NCBI RefSeq assembly: GCF_011397635.1
Contig: NC_064764.1
Location: 37,484,777 to 37,548,776, forward strand
Direction of reading: 5' to 3'
Origin: Epinephelus fuscoguttatus
Lineage: Eukaryota; Chordata; Actinopteri; Perciformes; Serranidae
DNA length: 64,000 bases
Each line of letters starts with the position of its first letter. Position 1 is the stretch's first letter. This document shows positions 21,944 to 32,935 of the stretch, piece by piece. Position numbers and translations under genes: made by a program. The notes under the pieces are model-generated. The model did no database searches and was not told the DNA's origin. It saw nothing but the letters and a program-made list of their open reading frames with translations.

Positions 21944-23810
21944 GGCCTCTAGTTTCCCGGCGCAACGCAGGGTGGCACAGGGTGGCGAACCCCGCGCAGA
22001 GCTAGTTTCGAGCAGCACAATCCAAGGCGCGCTCAGTTTGGTAGTTTGGCAGACCGAGATGCACTGAGATGGGTGTGGCGGCGCAGCAGGGGGAGGTGTC
22101 GACAGATGCAGCTTGGCGCAGTGACAGTTTCGTGCCAAAAGGCTTCACCGAAGGTGTGCTAAAAGCTCACCAGCTGAAACCAGGTCTACTGTCAGCTCAG
22201 GCGGAACGCAGCCAGTGTAAGTGTAAGTTTGGCTGACCGGCAGACAGTGTGCACCCGTCACCAAAACCTCACAGGCAGGTTTCCAGAATGTCAGGCACCT
22301 TAATGATGCAATAAGTACCCACAAAAAACACTAATCAATACAACTATCTGCAATCAGCACATAAATGTATCTCTATATCGACTGTCCCATCACATCTGAT
22401 GTCAGATCAAAGGGGATTGGCACCGTTTGGCACGTTTGGCACGCGTAATGGAAACCCAACCTGATTTGATTAACAAAACTAACGAGTTCACATCCCTCTC
22501 AGCCAACCACAAACAGCCACGGCATCAGATAGGGAGTATATATTCAGCATCTGTCATCTTAGAAAAGTCAAAAGAAAAGAAACAGAGTGAGACTGTGAGA
22601 GAGAAAGAGAGAGCGCACGCATGCACGAGAGAAACGTTGTCAACAAATTGTAAGTTATGTTCGGTGTCTTAAGGGTTTACGTGCTTCATGTGATTGCCTA
22701 TACAAATGTTAAAATGTTCTTGCTTAATGTGATCTACAAAGATAGAGTACATTATTGCGAGGAGGAGGAGGACTTACGCAGAGAGGGTGTACGGTCAAAG
22801 GACATCCTATTTGGGCATGACAGAGCTGGAATGCAGGTGGGCCACACAAATAATGACTGGAATACTGCCGTGTCCAATGTAATTGTCATTTCATGTCGTA
22901 CACTTTTTCATTACACAGGAACAAATTACACGAGGTGGTCCAAGTGGTGACGCGCATCGTGGCCTCTGATGCGCACCCCCGTGGCACTTGTGCTCTCCCT
23001 GTTGCTGTAAAGGTGACAGTGGCTCTGACCTTCTTCGCCACTGGGTCTTTCCAGCACACCATGGCCGCGGTGGTGGGGATCAGTCAGAGAGCTGTCAGTT
23101 CGGCTATACATGCAGTGACGTCTAATCTAGTCCGACATGCAAATGAGCACATAATTTTTCTATTCACACGTGAGAGCCAGCTGGAAACGAAGCGAGGTTT
23201 CTTGTTGAAATGTGGATTCCCTGGGGTACTGGGAGCAATCGACTGCACGCATGTACAGTTGCGCGCCCCAGATACCCAAGCCATCACTTATGTGTACCGT
23301 AAGGGAGTACATCCATTCACACATTTATGGTGTAAATTTACTCAATCACATTAAATATAGGCAAATCACCCAAAACAAATTATTTCAGTGTTCAATTTAT
23401 TTTATTTAGGCTGGCATCTATTGAGGCCAGCGGGAGCAGCCTAATCACATTAAATATAGGCAAATCACCCAAAACAAATTATTTCAGTGTTCAATTTATT
23501 TTATTTAGGCTGGCATCTATTGAGGCCAGCGGGAGCAGCCTGTCATTCACGCCCCGGAGCCGGACTTCCACTCCTTGGAGCTGGGCCAAAATCCGCCTGG
23601 CCACACCCAGTTGGCGAAGTGCAGGTGCGCTGCGCCTCCGCCTCACCCGGTAGGTAGGTAGGTAGGTTTATTTGACAACAATAAAAAAAAAAAACATACA
23701 TGAGTAACTGCAGATCAGTTTCATATACATTAATTAAAAATTGTCGACGATTAAAATACACAATAAAGCCCAAAGGCTTATTTCCATTGTGGTCTGTGAA
23801 ACTAGAGGCC
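21944..23810 (+). mobile_element. PIF/Harbinger transposon copy 1, both ends present
   Basis: Ends are the 13-bp terminal inverted repeat ggcctctagtttc (21944-21956 and 23798-23810), flanked by the 3-bp duplication cta (21941-21943 and 23811-23813), as expected for Harbinger. A HARBI1-like transposase fragment lies at about 22905-23340: FQHTMAAVVGISQRAVSSAI, then FPGVLGAIDCTHVQL with the first catalytic D. Sequence after YRKGVHPF is lost, so later catalytic residues are missing. On the minus strand, 23420-23650 reads ILAQLQGVEVRLRGVNDRLL, like the C-terminal coil of the Myb-like second protein. A perfect 99-bp tandem duplication lies in this part. Defective. Confidence 0.85.
23344..23541. repeat. 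Perfect 99-bp tandem duplication
   Basis: 23344-23442 and 23443-23541 are identical over 99 bases, beginning aatcacattaaatatagg and ending gggagcagcct. It lies inside Harbinger copy 1, and the lack of differences implies a very recent event. Confidence 0.95.
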
Positions 23811-24239
23811 CTAGACTGCTACCATCAAATTCAGTGCCCCATATCATAGTTTGAGTGCCCCCAGCTGATGAAAAAAATAATCCTATCTCAACAGGAAATA
23901 CTTACATAAAATATTTTGCAAACGTTAACTATTGTTAGCTTGTTGCTAAGAATGAAGAACGCTCACGTGTTATTGTTTTGGTGTTTTGGTGCTATGGTGA
24001 ATAGTTTAATTAGATCTATGGAGGATGAAGCAGTGTGATAAATACATGTCACAAACTCAACCTGTGGAGTATAGAGGTGAACACAGTTAAGTCAGGTAAC
24101 TGTGAATGAATAACACATTCAAATACAGGTTGATTGTTAAATGGATGTTCAGAGAGTGAATTCTTTACTCAGTTGTAGGTTCAGTATGTCTGTTATATTA
24201 TCTGCCTGTTTAAGTGATTGTTAATTTTTGACTATCTTA
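23811..24239 (+). promoter_or_regulatory. Upstream region of OR4 with shared blocks
   Basis: Block I (gatctatggaggatgaag) is at 24013-24030 and block II (tgttatattatctgcctg) at 24191-24208. Block I here includes an ATG opening a six-codon ORF, MEDEAV then stop. A gt donor-like site (caggtaactg) lies near 24095. Compared with OR5-OR9 a short stretch (cacctgcattttttaatga) is missing near 24085. Regulatory role inferred from conservation. Confidence 0.35.
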
Positions 24240-25166
24240 ATGGATGAAGGATTAAATGTAACATATATAACTTTAGGTGGACATGTGGAAGTTCACAAAT
24301 ACAGATTCCTTTATTTTATGATCATGTTTATAGTATATATTTTAGTAATCTGCAGTAATTCTACTATTGTGTATCTTATTGTGATTCACCGAAACCTCCA
24401 TGAGCCTATGTACATTTTCATTGCAGCTTTGTTAATCAACTCTGTTCTTTTCAGCACTGCTCTTTACCCAAAGTTTCTGATTGACTTTTTATCTGAAAAA
24501 CAGATCATATCTTATTCAGCCTGTCTCTTCCAGTATTTTTTGTTTTATACTTTAGGCGGTGCAGAGTTCTTACTGTTGTCAGCCATGGCCTATGACAGGT
24601 ATGTGTCTATATGTAAACCTCTGCAATATCCAACTATAATGAGAAAAACAACTGTCTGGATCTTTCTGGCTTTAGCTTGGTTTGTTCCTGCTTGTCAGCT
24701 TATGGCAACGACAATATTGTCCTTTAACGAAAAGCTCTGTAGGTTTACTTTAAAAGCAATTTTTTGCAGTAACTCAATTTACCATCTTCACTGCAGCACT
24801 TCAAGAGCACTGACTGTATTGGGTTTGGTAATTTTGCTCAACGTTTCATTTTTTCCGATGCTCTTTATACTTTCCACATATGCACAAATATTCAGAATAA
24901 CCTATCGAAGTTGCAGAAAAGTCAGGAAAAAAGCTGCAGAGACCTGTTTACCTCACCTGTTGGTTTTGATCAACTTTTCCTTGCTGTGCGCATTTAATGT
25001 AATTATAGCTCGACTGGAATCTGATATTACAAAACTTGCAAATTTAATAATGACTTTACAGCTGGTTTTGTATCATCCACTTGTTAATCCAATCATATAT
25101 GGACTGAAAATGAAAGAAATTTCAAAACACCTCAAGCTGTTGTTATGTCATAGGAAGATGAACTAA
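24240..25166 (+). CDS. Olfactory receptor OR4 (subfamily B), intact
   Basis: A 308-residue single-exon OR. I take the ATG at 24240. An in-frame TTG 12 bases upstream also leaves the frame open, but the ATG gives the same N terminus as OR5, OR6 and subfamily A (M-x-E-x-L-N-V-T-Y-I-T). Features: NVT site, RNLHEPMY, C95, MAYDRYVSICKPLQY, KAAETCLPHL, NPIIY, tail HRKMN. Distinctive residues: ECL2 region QLMATTILSFNEKLCRF (153-169), YHLHC at 181-185 where the others have YKLQC, and CAFNV in TM6/ECL3. It is the only + strand member of B and is convergent with OR5. Confidence 0.95.
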   Translation: MDEGLNVTYITLGGHVEVHKYRFLYFMIMFIVYILVICSNSTIVYLIVIHRNLHEPMYIFIAALLINSVLFSTALYPKFLIDFLSEKQIISYSACLFQYFLFYTLGGAEFLLLSAMAYDRYVSICKPLQYPTIMRKTTVWIFLALAWFVPACQLMATTILSFNEKLCRFTLKAIFCSNSIYHLHCSTSRALTVLGLVILLNVSFFPMLFILSTYAQIFRITYRSCRKVRKKAAETCLPHLLVLINFSLLCAFNVIIARLESDITKLANLIMTLQLVLYHPLVNPIIYGLKMKEISKHLKLLLCHRKMN

Positions 25167-26508
25167 TGTTATCAACACTGATTTCTTCTTCTGTTTAACA
25201 GTGCAGAGATGTGATTTCTCTGATCCTTGGAAAGTGTTTAACTTTAGGACTTGTTTTACTTAATAATACACAGTAATGAGCACTGTCAGGTTAAACAATG
25301 TGATAACTGATGACATTTTTCTGTTGTAGCTGTTTCATTACTGTCTTACTGCTTTGAATTTACTGTACAAATGCAGAACCCTATTTATCACATCCATTAC
25401 TAGTATTCTGGGTCTATTGCTGCAGTATATAAATACTAGAACTAAAAACCTACTTTTTGTTTATAGATTGTTTTTAAAGAGGTTACGTTAAATTTATATT
25501 GCTAACTTTTGATGCACTGCATGGGTTTCTAGAAATTTCATTTTTGAAATCATACATTTATCCCACAGTAGACCCTGATTGTATTTAACTCTGCTCCCTT
25601 ACTCCATTAGTTTTTATCTTGTCAGTTTTCACTGTTTTGTTCATCTCATTGTTGTTGATGTGTCTTATAACTTCATGACCATTTGATTAACATGACAATA
25701 AAGGATTTCAAATGTCGAAAACATTGAGGCATTATTTTATATATTTTACAATGTAGTGCCCACAATGAACACTGTATACTGTAACGCATGGTACACAGTC
25801 TGAACTTCACTGTGGAGGAAAAGAATATATTTTTCCCAGCAGTTATCTTGGCTATGTGTTACGTTTAAGACTGACATAACCTCCACAATAATAATGGTGC
25901 TCTGTCAGAGCTAGGACACCAGAGAGCACAAATTATTTAATATGCTGGCTGTAGGATTTTCTTTTCTTTCATTTTTTTTTTAGGATGACATAATGTAGAG
26001 CAGTGGTTTTAACCTATTTTTTGGGCCAGTGTCCTCCTATTCATGATCCAGGTCCCTCACCTCCTCCCATCAACTAAAATGTAGGCTAAATGTCTTCCCT
26101 GATTATTAATGTTGATTATTATTCTGTACTATATCATTATAAGAGCATGTAATTGAATGCTAATGTTGGGAACACATAGTTGAAAGTATTAAAATGGCTA
26201 AAAAAAATAAAATAAATAATAATAAATAAAAACTATTAATTATGTCTGACAATATGATTTAATTTACAATAACTCACCTTCTGTGGCACTATGTCCAGGA
26301 AAAATGATAGCCATTTAATTAATTAAGTTTCATAAAGTACAAAAACCTATCAGTTTGAAGGATTTTGGAGTTCTTGACACAGCAGGGATTCACTCACACT
26401 TCTGCAATGTTAAACAGATAGCAAGTATGATTCCAAAAGTATTTATTCACAATATGACAAAAATAAATACACAAAACTACAACCTAACTACAGACTAAGA
26501 CACTTAAC

Positions 26509-26540
<32 letters not shown>

Positions 26541-26640
26541 AGATAGAGAGAGTGTGTGTAGAGCATCAATAACTCATTCAATGACAACAAATCAACACGT
26601 ACATTGACAACAGTTGAATAATCTTGCTTAGCTTGCACAA
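25167..26640 (+). other. Downstream flank of OR4
   Basis: Noncoding flank shared, in inverted orientation, with OR5-OR9. About 25430-25702 is a deleted form of the old LINE tail found after every B gene and ends in AATAAA at 25697-25702. 25900-26340 matches the distal flank seen at 41690-42100 and elsewhere. A (GT)n run is at 26513-26540. No gene. Confidence 0.55.
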
Positions 26641-26647
26641 TTGTACC

Positions 26648-27898
26648 ATTGCTGTGCCCAGTTGTTATGTTACCAGTCCATGAATGAGAGGTTTTTTGTT
26701 ATGCTATTTGTTATTCGGCGATTCTGTCTATTGTGGATGAGCAAAGATGGAAAGGATTGTGATTCCGATGCAGTCTCAGTAGTGCTGTATTACAGCTTTG
26801 CAGGTTAGAGGAATCTGTTCATGCTTTGTCCTAACAGCGTTAGCAGTTCATCTTCACATGTTGCCAATGCTGTGCCCAATTGTTATGTTACCAGTCCATG
26901 GATGATTGACCTTCAAAACAAAATGGCTTACATCAGAAACTACAAGAAGATGGCAGAAACATGTGAACTGTGTTTCAGGATCAGTGTTTGGTGAAAACTC
27001 CTATCCTGAAAAACTCTGGGTTTTGTGTTTCAGAAAGAGATGTAATTGAAACTCTGGGTAAATTACTGCAGTAACTGATAATCCAACCCACCCGCCAACA
27101 GGTTTTCTTCAACAAACCCTGAGTTTTCTCCATCTCCCCCCTCTGACAGAGCAAGACATGCTGCTTCGTTTCCAAAATTATTTCAGTCGCATCAAAGCAT
27201 ATATTAAACAGCAAAGATTTACTGTCTGCCAGAATCAAAATCCTGGTTGGATATTAATTTGTTACTCAGGACCATCTAAAGTTACTACTTTTACGCACTC
27301 TCAGCAGTGACATGCCATTTGGGTAGGCAAGGTAGGCGCTGTGTACCCTGTTTCCCATGCAAATCATGTCCTAAAGATAAGATTGATAAGATTTCATGAA
27401 ATAAACTTTCATTTGTAATATTATTGTTTATTCTTGTGATTTCTCTTTCATTTGTGTATTGGTTCAATAGTTTAGACGTTGCTATGAGAAATGTAGTAGT
27501 TGCATGTATTCGAGTAAAAAAGTTGTAAGTGATGTTTTCACCAAGAAAGATTGATGGATGGATGGATGGATGGATGTTATGTAAGAATAGCCGAGATCTA
27601 TCAGAATCAGAATCAAAAATACTTTTTTGTTCCAGAGGGGAAATTATGGTTTGTGACAGTCACGCCGATATAAGAATATTACATGTGAAGATGAACTGCT
27701 AACGCTGTTAGGACAAAGAGTGAACAGATTCCTCTGACCTGCAACAGTGGAATGCAGCACTGCAGAGACTGCATCGGGAACCACAAGTCTTTCCATCTTT
27801 GCTCATCCACATCAGACAGGAGTGCCAACTAACAAGTAGCATAACAAAAAACCTCTTCCCAACATTCATGGACTGGTAACGTAACAACTGCGTACAGA
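26648..27898. repeat. Inverted repeat at the OR4-OR5 symmetry centre
   Basis: 26648-26858 and 27686-27898 are inverted copies (shared gatgagcaaagatgga, aacagattcctctga, gttaggacaaag in complement). They flank about 830 bases of non-genic spacer. Outside them lie the matching downstream flanks and the genes OR4 (+) and OR5 (-). In the spacer, 27005-27135 shows a weak inverted pair (gaaaaactctgggttt, aaaccctgagttttc), possibly a miniature element, and a (GGAT)n run is at 27551-27575. Confidence 0.7.
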
Positions 27899-28005
27899 AT
27901 TGGTACAACTGTACAGGCTGAGCAAGATTGTTTAACTGTTATCAATGTACGTGTTGATTTGCTGTCATTCAGTGAGAGCAACACACTGTTAAGTGTCTTA
28001 GTCTG

Positions 28006-30330
28006 CATTCTTGGAACCCATCGGCTGTATTCAGCATCTGACTTCCAGCATACGGCGATAAAGCCTCTGGGGGCAGACCCCTGATTTTTTGGCATTCCAG
28101 TTTGAGGAGGCGAATTTCCGTTTCCGACTTCCGTTTATATATAAGTAAATATGCTGAACCATTGCGATGGATTCAGAGTTTGCAGTGACGCCAATTATGT
28201 TCCGCCTCATCAGTTCACCGCATGGAGCATTTAACCTGGCAACAACTGCAGCCGGCTCAAATGTGATTGATCAATATCACGCGGACTACAAACAGCCTAG
28301 CACCGGAAACCAGGGCTCTTCCGCTCTTCTTCCGGAGGCAAGATCTCCGGTGTTTGCCTACAGACTACGTTCACTGAATGTAGAGTCTGTATATAGACAC
28401 TACTACACCATCCAGAGCACAGCCCTGTCAGTTTTTGGCAAGAAGCTGGGAAGGCCAAATGACTGGTTTGACGCCAATTTAACAGAATTGGCTCCAATCC
28501 TCAACTGCCCCACTGAAAACAGCCTCGGGAGAAACCATCTCCGACTGCTCCAAACAACTTGACCGCTGGGTGGAACACTACTCGGTGCTTTACACCAGGG
28601 ATAACATTGTCTCTGATGCAGCACTCAGGCATGTAGGGCGTTTCCCTGTAATGGAAGAGCTCAACATGGAACCAACTACTGAGGAGTTAGGTAAAGCAAT
28701 CGACAGCTTGGCCAGCAGAAAAGCACCAGACAGTGATGGAGTAAGTCCTCAAGTGCGGAAAGCCTGCTCTACTGCACAGACTCCACAGGCTCCTCTGCCT
28801 GTGCTGGTAGGAAGGCTCTGTCCCACAGGACATGAGAGATGCAAACATCATTACCCTGTACAAAAATAAGGGAGACAGGGGCGATTGTAACAACTACCAT
28901 GGCATCTCCCTACTCAGCATCACTGGCAAGCTCTTTGCTAGAGTTTTACTGGGTAGACTCCAGGTCCTGGCGGAGAGAATCTACCCTGACATGATCTTCT
29001 CCCTGAGACAGCTGCAGGAGAAGTGCAGAGAACAGTGAAAACCACTCTACATGGCCTTCAATGAGTTGACCAAGGCATTCGATCTTGTGAGCAGGAGCGG
29101 CCTCTTCCAACTGGTCAAACGGATAGGCTGCCCTCCAAAACTCCTCAGCACTCTTCGGTCCTTCCTGCATGCTAGCGCCCACTCTGTTTAGGATATTCTT
29201 TTCCCTCCTCCTGCACCAAGCCTTCGGAACGTCAACTGAAGGAGTCTACCTACACACTAGGACAGACAGCAAACTTTTCAACCTCTCCCGACTGAAAGCA
29301 AAAACGAAGGTCAGATCACTCATCATTTGGGAAATGCTGTTTGCTGATGATGCAGCAGTGGCAGCACACTCCCAGAAACACCTGCAGGTCCTCACTGACC
29401 AGTTCAGTCACGCATGTCAGAACTTCAAAGTAACCATTAGCTTGAAGAAAACCAAGACTATGGGACAAGACACTGAAACCCCCCCTTCCATCACCATTAA
29501 CAGTTATACACTGGAAGCTGTGAGCAGCTTTATCTACCTTGGGTATACCATTACCAACAACTTGTCTCTTGATGCAGAAGTCAGCAGCCGGATCGGAAAA
29601 GCAGCCTCTATTTTTGGGAAACTTACATCTAGAGTATGGGACAATAACAAACTCTCCATCCATACAAAGATACAGGTGTACAGTGCCTATGTCAGCAGCA
29701 CACTCCTGTATGGCAGCGAAGCGTGGACCACATACTCGCACCAAGAGTGGAGGTTAAATTCTTTCCATCTGCACTGCCTGAGACGCATACTGGGCATCAC
29801 GTGGCAGGACAGGATCACAGATACAGCGGTCCTAGAGAGGGCACAGCTCCCAACAATGTTCTCTCTTCTGAGGCAAAGACGTCTCTGCTGGCTGGGCCAT
29901 GTCCGCCAGATGCACGTTGGTCGCATGCCAAAAGACATACTGTACGCAGAGCTAACATCTGGCAAAAGGCCAATTGGCCCCCCTGTGCTTCGGTATAAGG
30001 TTGTCTGCAAAAAGGACCTCAAATCCTTCAACATCAATCCTGCCACCGGGGGAAGATGCCGCTACAGACCATCGTCTATGGCAGCAGGCACTCCGCACCG
30101 GACTGCAGACCCATGAAACAGCCTTGTCTCAACAACAAGAAACAAAAAGAAATTTGAGAATGCAGTAATTCATCCGTCACGTCTTCAACATCACAGAATC
30201 CGGCCTACAATTGTGACATCTGTGGCCGGGTCTGCCACTCCCGGATTGGCCTTCACAGCCACAGAAGACGCTGTGTCCAAACCTAACTCCCAGGCACAAG
30301 AAATCTATGGTCTTACGTGACTGCGATGCC

Positions 30331-30359
<29 letters not shown>
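28006..30359 (+). mobile_element. LINE with C-terminal zinc finger, clade uncertain
   Basis: Non-LTR retrotransposon with an 8-bp target-site duplication ttagtctg (27998-28005 and 30360-30367) and a (GAT)n tail at 30328-30359. Reverse transcriptase pieces, in order: GRPNDWFDANLTELAPIL (28459-28500), SRKAPDSDGVSPQV, MRDANIITLYKNKGDRGDC, then REMLFADDAAVAAHSQKHL (29332-29380), ISLKKTKTMGQD, YLGYTITNNLSLD and LRRILGITWQDRI. A C-terminal finger, CDICGRVCHSRIGLHSH, lies near 30208-30262. The ORF is broken in several places (about 28560, 28830, 29038-29170) and the 5' end is truncated. It looks RTE- or L1-like; a search is needed for the clade. Confidence 0.8.
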
Positions 30360-30361
<2 letters not shown>

Positions 30362-30367
30362 AGTCTG

Positions 30368-31389
30368 TAGTTAGGTTTATTGAGTTTGTAGATTTGTGTG
30401 TTTATGTTTGTCATATTGTGAATGAACACTTTTGGAGCCATACTTGTAAGTACTTGCGCTGGCCCAAAAATATGTTAAAACCACTACACTACAATATTTA
30501 ATCCTGACAAAAAAAAAATAAAATGCTACAACCAACATATTAAATAATTTGTGCTTTCTGGTGTCCTCACTCTGACAGAGCACCAGGTTAGGAGGCTATA
30601 TCAATCTTAAATGTAGCACATAGCCAAGATAACAGTATACAGTGTTCATTATGAGCACTACATTGTAATATATAAAATAACACCACAGTGTTTTCAACAT
30701 TTGAAATCCTTTATTGCCATGTTAATAAAATGGTCTTGAAGTTATAAGACACAACAACAACGAGATGAATAAAACAGTGAAAACTGACAAGATAAAAACT
30801 AATGGAGTAAGGGAGCAGAGTTAAATACAATCAGGGTCTACTGTGGGATAAATGTATGATTTCAGAAATTATTTAAAATAAAATACAAAGTCAACTGAGT
30901 GGATGTCCTGTGGCAGATTGATCCAGAGGCTCTCACAGCTCATAGGGACTCTAACGTTCATGGATGACACAAGTAAAAACCCATGCAGTGCATCAAGAGT
31001 CAGCAATCTAATATCAAATAAAATCACTTTTAAACACAACATAAACAGTGTAAAGAGGCAAAAGCAGGTGTAATGTGAATCTTTCTCTTAGTTCTAGTTC
31101 TATAAACTTCATCAATAGACCCAGAATACTAATACTGGATATAATAAATAGGGTTCTGCATTTGTACAGTAAATTCAAAGCAGTAAGACAGTAATGAAAC
31201 ATTGAGAATGAAACTACTGCAACAGAGTAACTGCAGAAAATGTCATCAGTCATCTCATTGTTGAAGCTTACAGTGCTCATTACTGTGCATTATTAAGTAA
31301 AACAAGTCCTAAAGTTAAACACTTTCCAAGGATCAGAGAAATCACATCTCTGCACTGTTAAACAGAAGAAGAAATCAGTGTTGAAAACA
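30368..31389 (-). other. Downstream flank of OR5
   Basis: Continuation of the B-type downstream flank interrupted by the LINE. The old LINE tail lies at about 30690-31130. The AATAAA signal, read on the minus strand, is near 30710. No host gene. Confidence 0.55.
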
Positions 31390-32315
31390 TTAGTTCATCT
31401 TCCTATGACATAACAACTGCTTGAGGTGTTTTGAAATTTCTTTCATTTTTAGTCCATATATGATTGGATTAACAAGTGGATGATACAAAACCAGCTGTAA
31501 AGTCATTATTAAATTTGCAAGTTTTGTAATATCAGATTCCAGTCGAGCTATAATTACATTATATGTGCACAACAAGGAAAAGTTGATCAAAACCAACAGG
31601 TGAGGTAAACAGGTCTCTGCAGCTTTTTTCCTGACTTTTCTGCAACTTCGATAGGTTATTCTGAATATTTGTGCATATGTGGAAAGTATAAAGAGCATCG
31701 GAAAAAATGAAACATTTAGAAACATGACCAAACCCAATATAGTCAGTGCTCTTGATGTGCTACACTGAAGTTTGTAAATTGAGTTACTGCAAAAAAGTGC
31801 TTTTAAAGTAAACCTACAGAGCTTTTCGTTAAAGGACATTATTGTCAGTGCCATAATCTGACAAGCAGGAACAAACCAAGCTAAAGCCAGAAAGATACAG
31901 ACAGTTGTTTTTCTCATTATAGTTGGATATTGCAGAGGTTTACATATAGACACATACCTGTCATAGGCCATGGCTGACAACAGTGAAAACTCTGCACCGC
32001 CTAAAGTATAAAACAGAAAATACTGGAGGAGACAGGCTGAATAAGATATGATCTGTTTTTCAGATAAAAAGTCAATCAGAAACTTTGGGTAAATAGCAGT
32101 GCTGAAAAGAACAGAGTTGATTAACAAAGCTGCAATGAAAATGTACATAGGCTCATGGAGGTTCGGTGAATCACAATAAGATACACAATAGTAGAATTAC
32201 TGCAGATTATTAAAATATATACTATAAACATGATCATAAAATAAAGGAATCTGTATTTGTGAACTTCCACATGTCCACCTAAAGTTATATATGTTACATT
32301 TAATCCTTCATCCAT
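31390..32315 (-). pseudogene. Olfactory receptor OR5 (subfamily B), one-base frameshift
   Basis: Full-length OR apart from one missing T near 32161-32163 (codons 51-52). The strand reads gttcgg where the other B genes read gtttcgg. The frame from the ATG at 32315 ends after IVIHR plus 14 wrong residues. From M57 (MYIF) onward the rest is open for 252 codons with C95, MAYDRYVSICKPLQY, KAAETCLPHL and NPIIY all intact. The ECL2 region QIMALTIMSFNEKLCRF is closest to OR9, and the TM6-ECL3 part (NVIIARLESDITK) to OR4 and OR6. It is either a very recent pseudogene or a sequencing/assembly error. Confidence 0.9.
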
Positions 32316-32935
32316 TAAGATAGTCTAAAATTAACAATCACTTAAACAGGCAGATAATATAACAGACATATTGAACCTACAACTACAAGTAAAGAATTCA
32401 CTCTCTGAACATCCATTTAACAATCAACCTGTATTTGAATGTGTTATTCATTCACAGTTACCTGACTTCATTAAAAAATGCAGGTGGGGCGTGTTCACCT
32501 CCAAACTCCACAGGCTGAGTTTGTGACATGTTTTTATCAGACTGCTTCATCCTCCATAGATCTCATTACACCATTCACCAAAGGAAACAATAACACGTGA
32601 CAAACTTTGTCAAACTCTGTAGCCCAGAAATCAGAAGCCATATTTCTCCTTTTTTACTGAGTAATGCACATATGTAATGTTCTGTGCCATTATAAAGAAA
32701 GAAAAAAAAGACAGTGCAGCATGAGAGTGACTATATTTCATTCACCAAGTGGTGTCTCCTTCATATTGTGTCACAGAGTGCTTTCTTATTTGTTTGGGCA
32801 CCCCTGGTCAAAATTTATTTTACTGTAAATAGTTAAGTAGAAGATGAAGTGATCTCCAAAAGACATGAATGTAAAAATGAAACATGCTTTTCAACATTTT
32901 AAGCAAGATCAATGTAATCAATGATCAATGATCAT
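32316..32935 (-). promoter_or_regulatory. Upstream region of OR5 plus truncated Tc1 end
   Basis: Block II near 32347-32368 and block I at 32545-32562, with the MEDEAV mini-ORF. From about 32722 to 32925 lies a Tc1-type 5' end (tttgggcacccctggtcaaa). It stops abruptly at 32925 and joins the distal flank of OR6 at 32936. Confidence 0.45.

Noticed and set aside
21556-22138. GC-rich overlapping ORFs before and inside Harbinger copy 1
   Set aside because: No recognisable protein. The repeats at 35815 and 44861 show the conserved part is transposon end sequence.
24228-24239. TTG start adding MTIL to OR4 (likewise OR7, OR8, OR9)
   Set aside because: OR5 and OR6 lack an open frame there, and the ATG 12 bases on gives the conserved N terminus and the common 308-residue length.
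28008-28160. Possible host exon before the LINE reverse transcriptase
   Set aside because: It lies inside the 8-bp target-site duplication, so it is part of the inserted element.
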